A stretch of DNA of 64,000 bases, taken from NCBI RefSeq assembly GCF_964355755.1, contig NC_092675.1, positions 30,404,912-30,468,911 on the forward strand. Reading direction: 5' to 3'. The notes beneath the pieces are model-generated. The model was not told the origin of the DNA and did not search any database. It saw only the letters and a list, made by a program, of their open reading frames with translations. Below, piece after piece: positions 12,170-25,394 of the stretch. Numbering within the stretch: position 1 is the stretch's first letter; each line of letters opens with the position of its first letter. The DNA is from Antedon mediterranea (taxonomy: Eukaryota; Echinodermata; Crinoidea; Comatulida; Antedonidae). The position numbers were made by a program, and so were the translations under genes.

Positions 12170-12893
12170 GGGCCTGTTCGTAGGGGTTGAAAATACCAGC
12201 TTATTCCCGATTTCCGTTCGCGTGATCCAATTAACTTTTGCCTCAGGCTACAAAAAATTCGAGGTAAATTGTTCACCAAATTTGCAGGTTTTTTCAGCGA
12301 TAATCCAATTATACTCGGCCTTCGAGGATAATAAATCTCCGATAGAGGCAATGTGTCAAATTTTGACAAACGTTCGCTGCCTAGGCCCGTCATTTCTCCT
12401 ACGAAGCTCTTCCATACACGCTTCGAGAGCGATCGTCAGCTGGTGCTGTCCTTGTTGGTGTAGACCGCTTAGTAGGCCTAGCTGGTCGGGGAGCCGCTGG
12501 TCGGTGGTGTTTCCGTCGTGTAACATTGGGCTCAAATTCTTCGTCAATGAGTAAAATAATGGTCGTCAGGAGAAGGCATATTTCGGCAGGATTATCGGCG
12601 TTAAGAGGCATAAGGTTTGTCGCAAGGATAAGCAGTGTAAAAGGTAGCAAGTAATTGTTATTGTAAAGAAAGATCGCGAGTAAAAAATATACAACACGAA
12701 ACTAGCGTGCGAAAATGGGGTCGTAGGTTGTAAAGACAACTGACCTTAAAACGTAATTTCCGGTTTGTGATTCGTCGATTAAGCATTTAAGCGGTTAAAT
12801 ATTTCAAGTACGAACAACGCTCAATTTATAACCCGAGGCATGGGTGAAATTAAGCGCTTATTTTAACCACCGTACGAACACGACTAGGTTCTT
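12170..12893. mobile_element. DNA-transposon-like element with imperfect terminal inverted repeats
   Basis: The left end reads GGCCTGTTCGTAGGGGTTGA and the right end, complemented, GTCGTGTTCGTACGGTGGTT. Both are flanked by TAG, a possible 3-bp target duplication. GC content is clearly above the surroundings. Short minus-strand open frames (12399-12650 and overlapping ones) have no recognisable motif. A PIF/Harbinger-like derivative is possible; not settled. Confidence 0.5.
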
Positions 12894-13224
12894 AAGTGTA
12901 ATTTCTTTCTGTCGAGTTTTTAAATTTTGCCAAGTTTTTTTATTGTATATATACAAATAATTTTGTAACTCTAAATATTGTCTGAACTCCTTTACTTGTT
13001 TCAACATTGTTGTTAAATTGCAGAATACCATGAACATGCGTAATCAAAATGATGTTAAATAAAAGCAAAACATCATCAGTTTTCTAGCGTATTTCATTAA
13101 ATGATGCTTGTCTGATACAATAAATGTTGTCCTACACACATTTTTTAAACAATTGTACTAAAAACATTTTCACTATTTAACGACTGATCACGGGATAAAC
13201 CTATGTAATTTATACAGGTGTTAC

Positions 13225-13424
13225 AACCGCTAATGTAGAAAACCCCAGCTAATATCTAAACAACCGCTAATGTAGAACAATCCACCGCTAATGCAGTAAA
13301 ACCTCCAGCTAATGTAGAAATACCAACAGCTTATGTAGTAAATACAAAATCAACACCAGCTAATGTAGAACGGTCAACAGCTAATGTAGAACCAAAAGTT
13401 GCCTCCCACAGCTAATGCAGTTAC
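13225..13424 (+). repeat. Irregular repeat of AGCTAATGTAGA
   Basis: Nine copies of a 12-16-base word, (C)AGCTAATGTAGAAA or CCGCTAATGTAGAA with variants GCAGTAAA, are spaced irregularly by 1-16 bases over 200 bp. It lies 250 bp beyond the gene 2 stop codon, so it may be in its 3' UTR or flank. Confidence 0.75.
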
Positions 13425-13674
13425 TAAAATGGATTTATTCGCATATATTCCTAAAAATATATAGCTTGGTCTATGAGCAGCTGTTTGTAGACCGTTTGCC
13501 GCAAGCTGATTTAAATAGGATAATTATATTAAAACAAATATTATGACAAATTTGGACATGAACATTAGTGGTAATACGAAAGCGACAAAAACTCCTCTAA
13601 TAAACAATAATAATTATTTAGTTCAAGGCACATGGCCTACATTACACTCATTTAAATTTAAGTTTTGTTCAAGT

Positions 13675-15994
13675 TTACTGAACACTTTCATAAATGTCGC
13701 ATGATCCAGCAGCGCAGACGTTTGCCATTTCATAACACAACTCGTAATGCTTCTGTGGGAAAAAAACAACATTAGTTAACTAACAGATATCGAAATCTGC
13801 TTTTAAGGCCTTGTCAATCAATCAAAATTAGATAAATATTACGAAATGGAAAAAAGTTTAATATATAGTAACACTTTTTAGTAGTAAGTTTTAAATTCAA
13901 TGGTCTGGTTTCATATTTGTTTCCACCTCATAAGACCATACGCAAGCACGAAGACAATATTGGGGTTTTTTTTTTGGAATACACGCGATTTGATATTTTG
14001 AATGTTATCTCATTTTATATTTATATATTATATAAACCCCAATATTGTCTCCGTGCTTGCGTATGATCTTTTGAGATGGAATTACGTGGTATTATAAATG
14101 CTAAGGTTGCTTAATTATGAATAAAGTATAACGTAACTTGTGTGTATACATAACCTAGTTTATCAATACCGTGACAATCTACAATAAAACGTTACCTTTG
14201 TATCAAATAACGATGGAGAAACGCGTTTGATACGTTTCACTGTGTGGTAGACATCAACCAACGCGTCTTCATTCATCTTACGAACGATTATGTCCACTGC
14301 ACAGAAAAATCCACTTCGACTCTCGTCCCTTGAGTTACAATAAAAACAAAATATAACAGAATTACCCATTAAGATTGTTTTACTTAGGAAGAATCGTTGA
14401 CAAACAGAGAATGTGGATAATATTCATATATGAAGTATCGTGAATTTAGTTGTTCAGTTAACAACTTCTTCTTATACCTGTGTTGGATTAGTAATATCCA
14501 CTTGTATGCATTGTTGTTATGATTGAATTGTGCAATTGCAATTTACAGACAATTTTAAATAAAAAAGAAATCATCAAATGAAATTATTATAGCCTAGTCA
14601 TGTGTTATGTTGTAATCTGGATTATTGACGATATGTGAGTTTATGTGGTATAGTCTATTATTATGTTTTCGACATAAAAGTTTAATCAGTTTAAGTTTGT
14701 TAACTAGATTAGTCAAAACTAAGAAATTCATGCTTATCAAAATTAGAGTGGATTTCAACGATCATGTGACCGAATTACAAGCAGAATAGTTACTTACAAA
14801 CTAAAAACTGTAACATAGTCATCTCGATTATTAGTTCGTTGAACTTCTCTGACATCGTCACAGAATTGTTTAAAGTATCCAAGAGATGAAGGTTTCTGTG
14901 ATTCTTTAGGCCAGTCCAGAAATGTCAGGTGACATATCTCACGTGGTTTTGCATGATTCTGATTATTAAGTAATGTACAATAAAGTAGTGTTTTATCATA
15001 GGAAAATCTATTACTATAATATTATTAATAATTCTTTTTTTGCATTAAAAATAGACAGGATTGTATGCATTTTTCATATAAACTGGCCAATGCGAGAATT
15101 ACCTCATACTAATATATTATTTATTTCACTATGATGCAATCTTTTACAGCTTGACCAGTATTTTACATAGGTTTGAATAGTGTTATGATATTCTTCTTTT
15201 ACCTACTTACTTTAGTCAATTTTAGTGTTCGTTTTAAAACATAATCGTGCTTCTCAGAAGATAGAACTTCAACTGCAAATTGACCTTGTGTCATCTTACG
15301 TTCAGGAACAAGTGTAGCAATTCTCTAAATTGGAAATATCATAACTTGTATTTATTATGAAAAACCCTATTATAGATTAATAATGTTTAACAGTCAGTCA
15401 AGGAAAAGAAAAAATCCATCCATGAAGATTTAACAATTTAATCTGTATTTTAAATTTTATAAAAATCTAAATTAAATAATCACACTAATCTTATCATACA
15501 ATTTACTTTACCTTATAAACCTGCTCTTCGTCATCTAACATCACCACTGTATATGACTTGTAGTCATAAATCATCTCCCAGAAATTGGAAAATTCACTTA
15601 GCATTGATTCTCTTGGCACAAGATATTCATGCTGTGACTAACACAAAGAACATTACATTACTTATAAAATGCCCAACATGGAGTTAATAAATATATAATA
15701 GTAATCCTAACGACAATTTGAATTTAAGTTAGGCCTATGTATTATATTAAATTTCACCTTACCTTGGTACTCTTCGTATTGGAATATACAACATCTTCTG
15801 ACTCAACACCAATCAATAGAGGTTCTGCAACATTCACTATCAAATACAAAATCAACTTGAAAGAACATATATAAAACTATCTTAAACGGTTAATATCAAT
15901 TATAGAGTTAGTTTACTTATATAGTGACCATTTACCACTTACATTGCAGTGTTTTATCACTTTGTGTTTGCTTTGGAAGAAGAGCTTCAATGTT
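13675..15994 (-). CDS. Gene 2 PTP D2, catalytic Cys replaced by Phe
   Basis: Exons 15943-15994, 15763-15836, 15521-15637, 15211-15324, 14798-14958, 14196-14328 and the terminal exon 13675-13752, which ends in ESVQ and TAA. The WPD loop reads DWPKES, so the general acid is Lys. The P-loop across 14798/14328 reads TVFSLDESRSGFFCAVD. In gene 4 the same position reads TVCSLDESRSG, so here the cysteine codon TGT has become TTT. The arginine is kept. An active D2 is not expected; D2 domains of receptor PTPs are commonly regulatory. Confidence 0.88.
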
Positions 15995-18900
15995 CTGTAA
16001 AAGACATAATAAATAAATAATGAAATTGTAGTAATCACTCTTAGCATGTTATATATATCATTGTAGTTTCATTTAACATGTACACATTAAAAATACTTTT
16101 TCTCAAGTAATGTCCAACCCCTAAAAAGTTTGTGTGATAAATCATGGTTTTAGTACAATCAATTAGATTCCTCTATGTATGCATGTAATCTTTCAAATGT
16201 AAAGTTTAATAGAATAAGCATAAGTTATGTCACCATACATTTATCTGTTCTTGAATAACTGGTCTTCCAAGTAAACTGTTTGTGTTTTTTATTTCTTTGT
16301 ATCGTTCAGAAATATCTGTTGATGGTATGCATGTTGCTTCACAAAATAAACACTCCAAAATCATCTCGTAGATAAACACATACTGGTTCTGAAAAAACAA
16401 AAACCATTGGCATGCAATTTACCCAAATAAAACTGTGAAAATGGAACATACTGGTTCTAAAAATTTAATACGACAATTAACGTCTTCATAACTTTTTTTA
16501 ACTGTTTAAAATGATAACAAGCTACATACCTCTTTCAAACGAATATGAGGGCAGCTACTAAGTGTATCTTTTACAAAGTTGAAAACATCAATCTCACTGC
16601 TTTCTTTAGCCAAATCTAGCATTGCGTTTACGGCGATGACAGTTCCAATTTTGTGGCAATCGGTACTTTGTAAGAGATAATAAATAGTTGATATTTATGT
16701 CGACCATATTATTACAAACTAAAATCGACTCATTAGATTTCCTTTTATGACATGACAACATACAGAGAAATAATGCAAAGTAAATGAACTTTTAATACCT
16801 ATAGACAAGTATTGGTCCAACTCCAAAGTCTTTCTTAGCTTTCCTTAAACTGTGTGTAAACTCAATAAGATGTGCAGACGTGTCCATAACATCTCCAGGC
16901 CATGCAGTGCAGTTATATTGATGGACAACACGAGGCGGCGATTCACGATTTTCCTGCGTAAAGAAGGTTAGTTATTGGCACTTTTTTTTTTCATAAATCA
17001 CGTTTGAATAATCATTTCTGATATATGTATATATCTATTAATTATAATAATAAATAAATAAATATTTCTTAACATTACCGTCAGAATTTCGAACTTGCTG
17101 GTTGTAAAACCATTGTCTTTTAATTGATCTTCAAGTTTTCTAACAGACACCTTTCCATATTTGGTGTTCATGTATCCAGTTCCTTTTTGCCAAAATGAAT
17201 TAACTTTGGTCTTTAAGGAGGAAATAGAACAAATGCTGGTCAGTGGATCCAATAAGAGAATTATAACAGAAGGCACTACTGTAACAATTACTCTGGAAAG
17301 AACTAATACTAACCAGTCTCCGTAGGAGTGGAGTGGAGCTGTGGCTTGGTGGTTATGATGCTTGGCTACCAATCTAAGGGTCCTGGGTTCAAGTCCTGTC
17401 ATATGTCAGGGTTTTTTTTCTCATGACAATTTACAACTCCACTCCACTCCCAAAGACTTAATAATAAGTCTTTGTTTATGTAGAGCATCTTGTGTATATG
17501 TTTGTCTTGTGAAATTTTAAATAGTTTATCCTGTAATTGGCGTGTTACTCGCTGTTGGATGAGTATGATATAAAAAAAAAAAAAAAAAAAAAAAATAGCG
17601 AGTGAGTGGCTAAGCGGTTAAGACAGTGGAACCGTAATACCAATAGCCATAACATCGGCAAGGTTACGAACCTCACTCGCTCCATGATACCGGTGGTAGA
17701 ACGTGTCTTAGATACGACTATAAACCGTAGTTCCAGATCTGTACACATCTAGCTCATGTGTACTTCACCTTGTACATCTTTCTAGACGAGTAGGGGGTTA
17801 CCCCGGTGTACTAGTATACACTCAGACACTGTCACACACATCCATTCATTGCCATTGTCATTGTCAACTCTTATTATATGTGTAGTTACTGTTTATTCCC
17901 AACTATATATCTATATTATTTGGAAAGCTTTTGACTACACACATACCTTGTCACCATCAAATGTACTATTAATTATTATATCGATGTTTTCTTTAATAAT
18001 AATTTCTAATAACTGTTTTCCTTGTCCATTACCTGTTAAGAAATTGAGTGCATGGTGTGCATATTTAATATATTCAATGAATAATAATTGACATACAGAA
18101 ATGAATTATCGCAGATTTAGATAAATATCGTTAAATATTTCATAATTATTTTATTCTAGTAATAATTATTTGTTGTAAAACATTATAATTTTAGCTAGAA
18201 TACAGTATAATAATGTTCTCACCATGAAAAGCAATATATGCATTCGATTTGTTCTAAGCATAAAAAGATAATTATCAATTATAATCGATTTAAATTGAAA
18301 ATGAATAAAAAAATATTTCAAATAATATATACATTTTGTGAAATTTAGATACAGAGGTGGTTTTACACATACACTGTTGATAATAATGTTATAACCTACA
18401 TTAATGTAGCAGGCGTTTGAACTGTGAGATTCACCATCTAGACGGAGACGAGCATACTCACTCTGGAGTTCCTATTTCAAATAAAAGTAAACGTTTTCTT
18501 TATGTTCTTCAGTTTATGTTACTTCTTAAGTTAGTTATATCTATGTTGTATTTGTTAACGCACTGTAATACAATTTCTGAATATCAGTTTTTTAAAATAA
18601 AAAACAAATGTTTTTATTTACTTTTCTAGATTTTAATGTGTTTCTTTTCTTGATTTACCTCAAACTCTGACCTAAACGTAAAGCTTGTTCCTTGTTTTCT
18701 GTTTCTGATGTACATGTGTAAATCCTTTATCTTGACAGGTCGATTGTAATCAATAAATTCCATAGCAACAGGATTCAATTGGTTTGCAATCACATAACCG
18801 TCTTGCATTTCTAATAGAAATAAATCACTTGACATTTATCAGTAATGACGAATTTATGTTAGTGAATTGTTGAGACATCGTGATATTTTTAGAAACATCA

Positions 18901-21900
18901 ATTCGCTAAATAAGCATTTCTTGTCTTCATCAAAAAATGTATTTATTTGTAAGTATAAAGATACCGTCATTAGTAACCAAGTAATCACATATATAGCTAA
19001 ATAATACTATATATTTGCATATATATACTGTATTAGTGCCAAATAGGGCCTATTGAAATTGAATAACTCAAATCAGAATCTAGGCCAAAAAACTTTTAGA
19101 GAAATGCAAGTGGTCATTAAGAAATACTTAAATTACTAGAATGAAATATATATATGTGTACACACCTATGTTATTGTCTATTTCATCTGTAATCTTCTTT
19201 GATCTTAATGTACTATAGTATTGAGAGAATGCTAAATTATTATATTAAAGAGATAACGTATTATAATGCCATATTCGTTAACAATGTATATAACTCAATC
19301 AATTAACCATAAATAACTTATCAACATTTTATTTGTTTGACATACACAGCTGATTGGTCGTATATACGTCGTATGTTTTTAAAGTTAATCAAAGGTGTGC
19401 TAGCTTACAACATTACTTACCTTTTTCTTTTGTAGTGCAACTTTTGTAAAACGACTACAATAATTAGGATGACGACACACGAGGTTAAAAGGCCAACTAT
19501 GCACCAAACGAAAACTTCTAAAGTCGTTTAAAATACAAAAATAGCTCCATAATTTTGTTAATAATAATATCCTGGATTTATATAGCGCTTAATGTTGTGA
19601 AACCTCTAAGCGCTCAACATTATTACCGGCCCCAGTCATTTTTTTTGGGATCAAACACGTAGGCCTATATATGGAGACATACTCCCATAATGCAGCTAGT
19701 AATCAGCGCAAAGTTGTGTCTTGATCAAACCGGGGTTCCCTGGGTGAAGAGAGGCAAACGTAAGTAAAGTATCTTCGCTAAGGATACAAGCAATGCGGTC
19801 AGAGTTGGATTCGAACCTCAAACGATCAGTAGTCGAACGTCCAACACACTGTGCCACACGCCCTTACGGCAGTCATTGTGGAGTTGAAAGTATGGTGTAA
19901 TTTCAAAAATACAAATACATTTAAAATAGAAATGGTTAAAACATGATAGTAATCACCTACTTGTATGTTTGAATGTAATCACAGTAAAGTCCTTTTTAGG
20001 ACCGATTCCTTTTGAAGTTCTTGCTTCAATCTCAAATGTATACATCTTAGTTGTGTCAATTCCATCTATGGTAGTTTGTGTTTCTGTATATCCCGTATTA
20101 TTCTCTTTAAGTTCCAATCCATCAAGAAACAGTTTATAATCGTAGGTTATTAAACCTTTTCTGTTGCCACATTTTGGAGGTTTCCATGATAAACTAATCG
20201 AGTTAATTGTTACAGACACAACTTGAAGTGATGTTGGAGATCCAGTTGGAACTAAATAAATAAAATAAATTTTCACAATAATTATTACCGCTATTACTCT
20301 AAATCTAAGTATTATTATGTTTTATCAAATACACTTTCGTAGGCCTAAGCTTCTAATACCGTAGACTAGAAGAGCACTAATAATCAATAAACTGTTCAAA
20401 ATTGTATTATGCCTACTTTAATCTATTTAATTTATCTACAAATTGTTTTATTTCGTATGCCGTAAGGTTTAAAATACTTACCACCTTCTTCTGTTTGTAC
20501 TGTATGAATATCTGATGGTTGTTTAGCTGAGTTGGATACTGAGATTACATGGATTTCATATTTGGAATATGCACTCAGATTTGAAATGATATACGAAGAA
20601 ATGTCGAAAGGACCTTCTTCTACGGCGTTCACATGTACGTCCTCGCACATATCAGCTTGTATTAGTTGGTAAGTGACATTGTACATGACAGGACAGTCTC
20701 CATTTTCCACTTCATTCCAAGTCAGGGAAATATTATTTGTCCCAGTAGTAACATTTATTTCATCAATTTTGCTTGGAACTAATAATGCATATTTTAAAAA
20801 TCAATTATAAAAAGTAAAGTTTAATTTATTGAGTAGAGAGTAGGCCTAGTTACAAAATAATCAGTTTACAACATTCTTATATAGCTATTATTTTTAACAG
20901 TCTGAGAGTAATGTTGAAAAAAATGGAGGTGGGTGGGTGATGAGATCGATAGGTCCAATCTTACTGAATCTAAATGGTAATACGGGTACACAGAATGTTT
21001 AACTTCCAAAACAGCATACGATTGAAAATTACGGCTATTAGTTTAAAAGAGATTTGTTTGACGTGTGTGTAAAGCAGTAGAGGCTACTGTCGTCTGTTTC
21101 CCACTGTGAGGGATGAAAAAACTTTTAGTTTTGAGAATTCATAAACTAATTAATACTAGGTATAATGCTAGATATGAAGAATTTTCATAAAAATAATGTG
21201 AATAAAATAAAAAATTATTACGCTTAAAGTTCGATTAGCGACAAAATGAATTGGTTTACCATTCGCGTGAGTTTCAACTGTTTCAATATTACTCCATGGT
21301 CCTTTGAATCCACCGTTGTTCTCTATTCGTACTTTGCATGTATACAACGTGCACGTTGTTAATCCATCAATTGTAGTCGATGTAACATCACTAACAGTGA
21401 TAGTTCTAGATTCGGAATCTGACTCACAATATACATCGTAATGAAAAATGTTGCACTGTATTTTCTCTGGATCATTATCAATTTTCTGCGTAAAAAAAAA
21501 CACACACATAACATATTCAATATCAATTAATAAAAGGCTGTAATTTATGATAACATAAACATGTGTACATTTGGGGGACATCAATTTCAATGTAATATAT
21601 TGATAATGATAAAGTATTTAAAATAATTTCTAATATCATACATTTTAATACTAAACAAAATTACAGAATTATCAACTCACCTTCCATGTTATGATTAATG
21701 AAGAAGAACTATCTGCCGAAACTGTAATATGTGGAGATACCAATGGACCTATAAACAAAATGTACCAATGTTAACCACAATGTTCACATATTTCTATTTT
21801 AATACGTACTCTTTTCCTGTTTATATTATGAAGGTTATAATTGATTTTTCTCACTTGAACATATAGTTGTTTCTGTCACAACTTGACTGTCTGGTCCACA

Positions 21901-24900
21901 CACATCTTGTCCGCCGATGTTCTTACAGACATGAACTTTGACCTCAATTGTTCGATTTGGCGGTAACCCAGTGATTGTAAAGACGTCATCAGTTGTTGTG
22001 ATTGTTGTAAATGTTGATTCTTCTTCACTTTTATATAACACTTGATAAGATGAAGCTGGTCCAGTTCCATAATCCTCACCAAAAGTCCAATTATATGAGA
22101 TGATCATATTGGTGGCTGTGACGTCAATGAATTTAATTTGTTTGAACAAGTAGGGCAAAGCTATGGGAATGAACGTTCAGATTTTATTTACCGTCAGCAA
22201 ATACTGATAATATTAGAGTTAGCACACACAGATCAATTCAAGTACGGTTATTTATTCTTTTAACAGTAAACCGTACATGTGTTCTGTTTTCATGACACTC
22301 CTTATCATGTAAATTGCGCATGTTTATAGTACGACTTCTCTTTCTAGATTGAAACATGTGAGAAGGAATATTATTTACAGAATGTATACTGGTAGAATTT
22401 AGAATTAGATAAAATGTTGATAGGGCGCATTATACTTACCACACACTGTATTATCTTTATAGTATTATTTTGTTTCTTTTTCTTACTATTTAGTATTTGT
22501 AATCAATGTGTGTGGTAAACAAATAAAAAATATTGCACATATAAAAAGGTTATCACATAAAAAGAACATCTTATATTAAAATGGAATTGGATAAAGTACA
22601 TAATATGAAAATGAGAAAAACATTGATTAATGCTCACCTATCTGGCAGTCGTTGCCACCCCATCCATCTTCACAGTTTCCACTATTACAGTAACCCGTAT
22701 TTTTATCACATGAGTATGACGTTGCACAGTGACAACTATACTGACAAAATTCACCAAACTTTCCATCAGGGCATGTCACGGGATCTGAAGAAAACAATTA
22801 TGAAAGATGTACTATGGATTTTATCAGTTCAGACTACTGGTTGGAAAGATGTTTTAACTGGCAAATTCAGGATCGAATGTTAAGAAATAAATATTTACCA
22901 AGACATTTGTTTCCCTCAAATGCGTTGATACATGTAGCAGCTCCACCTAAACATCCTCTTGAGTTGTCACAATTTGAACTGCAGCGACATTCTTGACTAC
23001 ACCCTGCACCGTATCTAGTCCCTGCACATGCTATTTTAAATAAATCAAAATAATAAGTAACTTTTATATCATGACTTGTAGCATTACTATTTAAAGTAAT
23101 ATTTTAAAGACAAACATACGACACACCTTGCTCACATGTATCACCATGGAAACCTGCATTACACGAACATCCAGCAGGATCTGGAGGACACAACATGTTT
23201 CCTGTGCATGATCCGCCGGTCGCGCACTTAATGCCGCATGTCCGGCCCCAGAGATTGTTTCCACATCCTGAAAAATAATAATGTTAGTTTACAACATTCA
23301 GTATTTTAAATGTAACTTATAAAAAAGTGCAATTCAGTTTAATAATAAAATGAAATTGGAATATGATTTTTTTATTTGGTTAGTCAGATTTTATACCAAA
23401 CGCTGACGCAAACATTTTGACAAATCGTGGACATATCGTATTTAACATTTTAATCTGAAACTTACTTTTTGTTGTCATAAGGTCAGTATCTGGCTTAGAA
23501 ATATTCCATTCATCAACCAAAAAAGTTTCAAATTGTTTCCATTTTGAAAGAAGGTAGGGGTGTGTGTAACTTGAGTTATTTTAGATTTGAGTGGTGCGTT
23601 TGGTTTAACAATTTATAAAATTATCCCTTCAAATACTCAATACAGTTTCCAGCAAAAATGTATAATAATTTTATCTGATTTAACTTCAATTCCATAATGA
23701 AATACTGGAATACTATAATATAGTGTAAATTCCAAATTCAAAATACCTTCAGAACAATCAGAACCTTTAAATCCTGGTGGACATACACATAATCCAGTCA
23801 CGTGATCACATATTCCTCCATTATAACAAACTGGACAATTGTCTTTACACTGTGGTCCATGTTTTCTTGTAGGACAACCTTCAGTAAAATAACACGACTT
23901 TATAATATGTTATAATATGTTCTGCTTTTTATACCAGTATCTTGAAAATAGTCTATTTACAAATTATAGAGATAGACGGATATTAAAACATATTTTTTAA
24001 CCCTAACCAATGCAATACAAATATCATTGACCCACCTCTGACAATCAATCTCATCATTGCATGTTTTCCGTTTCTTTCTTTGTAACATTCATATATTCCA
24101 GCATCACTTGTTCTGATATTATTAATAGTCAATGTATCTTTACCATTGCCTTCTGGTATGTCAACGTTGTTTAATTTCCATTTTAATTCTGATACACTGA
24201 TTGTGGTACGGACTTGTAAAGTCACGTGATCACCAATACTGGCTGTAATAAATCGTTGGATTGGAGTGACGTCAGCTAAAGAAATTTGATTTTAAAATTA
24301 AACAATTTGTATTAAAAGGTAAAGGTAAGAAACCCCAACCTTCTTCAGATCTATTGACCACGTTTAACCACTTTTCCCCGTTTTTTTTTTTGCAGATAAA
24401 AATCAGATAATTATCGTAGGCTGGTGTGGTGTAAAATAAAGATAATACTCTTCAAATCACAAATCTATAATGGTTATTAATGTGGTGTTTTCCTAACTTT
24501 ACTAAACATGTAAATATCAAAGTTGTAATGGTAATATCAAAATATCATTACTCAACATTGTTATGTTACTAAAGTAAAAATGGTGTATTAAAAAGAATGA
24601 CATCCAGAATTTCCCTTATTTAAATTGAGAAATACAACTTACCATTTTCAGGTAATATGATGATAGATATATCTTGTGATCTTGAATCTTTTGTAGCAGT
24701 CGCGAAGAAAGCGCCAACTTTTTCAGCACCCGATCCTGCATTGATTCTAACACGTAATGCGCTATATTCAGTTGTATCTTTTTGCTGTACTGTCGATCCT
24801 GTGGGGAACATGGTACCAGAAGGTACAGGTGCAGGCGTGTTTCCAGGTGCGTTAGCATCGTACCATGTTACAGGTCTTCCTTGTAACCCAGTGCCTGTGT

Positions 24901-25306
24901 CAACCTCTCTTCCAAGTGATATGTCTTGCGTTTTATCTGGTGTGCCAGCATAACCTCCAAATCTTGGTCCTATAGTTATTTCTTCAATGTCAACAGTTGG
25001 GTTGTCACACCACATAGTAAAATCAAGGATTTCATCTAAGTTAATTAAAGGAGATGATTATTGGTTGTGTGTGTGTGTGAATTATTTAGATTTACTGAAT
25101 ATAATAGATCGATATTCTATCAACAGAGGAAATAAAATACCATTTTGCAATTCATAACTTTACACTTTTAAAAATATTCTTTACACTATTAGGCTATTTG
25201 CTTGTCTAGCCTCTTTTATAATATAATTACATTGCTTACCTGATTGTACTTTACAAAACAAGACTAGGATAAACATGTTCACACGAATAACGTCTAACGT
25301 TAACAT
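13675..25306 (-). CDS. Gene 2: complete Tie-like receptor with tandem inactive PTP domains
   Basis: Exons, high to low: 25240-25306, 24643-25035, 24036-24275, about 23748-23879, 23127-23267, 22899-23030, 22638-22784, 21855-22160, 21681-21748, 21260-21485, 20482-20778, 19961-20251, 19421-19517, 19166-19212, 18659-18810, 18400-18471, 18223-18253, 17947-18032, 17079-17210, 16799-16953, 16530-16665, 16239-16388, 15943-15994, 15763-15836, 15521-15637, 15211-15324, 14798-14958, 14196-14328, 13675-13752. They total 4227 bases, an exact multiple of three: 1408 residues and TAA. It is the tandem neighbour of gene 1 in the same orientation, with the same exon order and many identical exon lengths, so one arose by tandem duplication. 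Both PTP domains lack catalytic residues. Expected at the cell surface, single pass. Confidence 0.92.
13926..14075. repeat. 150-bp inverted repeat in gene 2 last intron
   Basis: The arm ACCATACGCAAGCACG...CAATATTGGGGTTT (about 13935-13968) is mirrored at 14034-14068 (AAACCCCAATATTGTC...). The spacer is AT-rich. Probably a short foldback MITE; unrelated in sequence to 25764 and 55465. Confidence 0.65.
16239..18810 (-). CDS. Gene 2 PTP D1, catalytically dead
   Basis: Exons 18659-18810, 18400-18471, 18223-18253, 17947-18032, 17079-17210, 16799-16953, 16530-16665 and 16239-16388. The defects match gene 1: the P-loop reads VY-STDCHKIGT with no catalytic Cys and Lys in place of Arg, the Q-loop QT is missing (NQYVFIYE), and a 24-codon exon (18400-18471) replaces the NRY recognition loop. 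Because genes 1 and 2 share the same lesions, inactivation came before their duplication. Reading frames and splice sites are intact, so the domain is conserved as a protein module rather than decaying as a pseudogene. Confidence 0.87.
17328..17596 (+). mobile_element. tRNA-derived SINE, copy 2
   Basis: Same family as 5022-5320: identical A box and B box and the same body through GCTGTTGGATGAGTATGA, ending in about 25 A residues. It sits in a gene 2 intron between exons 17079-17210 and 17947-18032. This is a different intron from copy 1, so the two are independent insertions. Confidence 0.8.
17597..17860 (+). mobile_element. Second tRNA-like SINE abutting copy 2
   Basis: Begins directly after the poly-A of the previous SINE with GCGAGTGAGTGGCTAAGCGG, resembling the head of a Ser/Leu-type tRNA, and has a B-box-like GGTTACGAACC about 60 bp on. 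It ends near TCCATTCATTGCC. The two elements make a composite insertion in the same intron. Confidence 0.6.
19562..19866 (-). mobile_element. tRNA-derived SINE on the minus strand
   Basis: On the minus strand it starts GGGCGTGTGGCACAGTGTG, an A-box-like stretch, with a perfect B box GGTTCGAATCC. Its 3' end reads AAGCGCTATATAAATCC followed by ATT-rich sequence, a tail type shared with the LINE near 62543. It lies in the gene 2 intron between the fourth FN3 and the transmembrane exon. Confidence 0.7.
19961..25306 (-). CDS. Gene 2 ectodomain: signal peptide, 2 Ig, 4 EGF, 4 FN3
   Basis: The signal peptide exon 25240-25306 begins MLTLDVIRVNMFILVLF. The N-terminal Ig-like exon 24643-25035 contains [16 protein letters not shown] and [11 protein letters not shown]. 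The Ig2 exon 24036-24275 contains [20 protein letters not shown] and the DAGIYECY signature around its second cysteine. EGF exons are about 23748-23879, 23127-23267, 22899-23030 and 22638-22784; the second has CPPDPAGC, the spacing seen in the Tie EGF2. FN3 exons are 21855-22160, 21681-21748 plus 21260-21485, 20482-20778 and 19961-20251. The third FN3 carries an extra cysteine pair (NGDCPVMYNV ... DMCEDV), also present in genes 1 and 3. Confidence 0.9.
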
Positions 25307-25394
25307 GCTTGTCAATTGCTTACACTTCTAAATAAATAACTCCTTCGTTTCATAGACCAGATTTCATGGATTCAGTAGGCCTATTAGTAGAGCT

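Noticed and set aside
12222-12650. Overlapping open frames on both strands suggesting a gene
   Set aside because: No domain motif, and all lie within the GC-rich inverted-end element; higher GC alone lengthens open frames.
13225-13424. CRISPR-like look of regularly recurring short repeats
   Set aside because: Repeats are degenerate, spacers vary from 1 to 16 bases, and the genome is eukaryotic.
24657-24953. Plus-strand open frame of 98 codons (and 34192-34476 minus)
   Set aside because: Antisense shadows of the Ig1 exon of genes 2 and 3.
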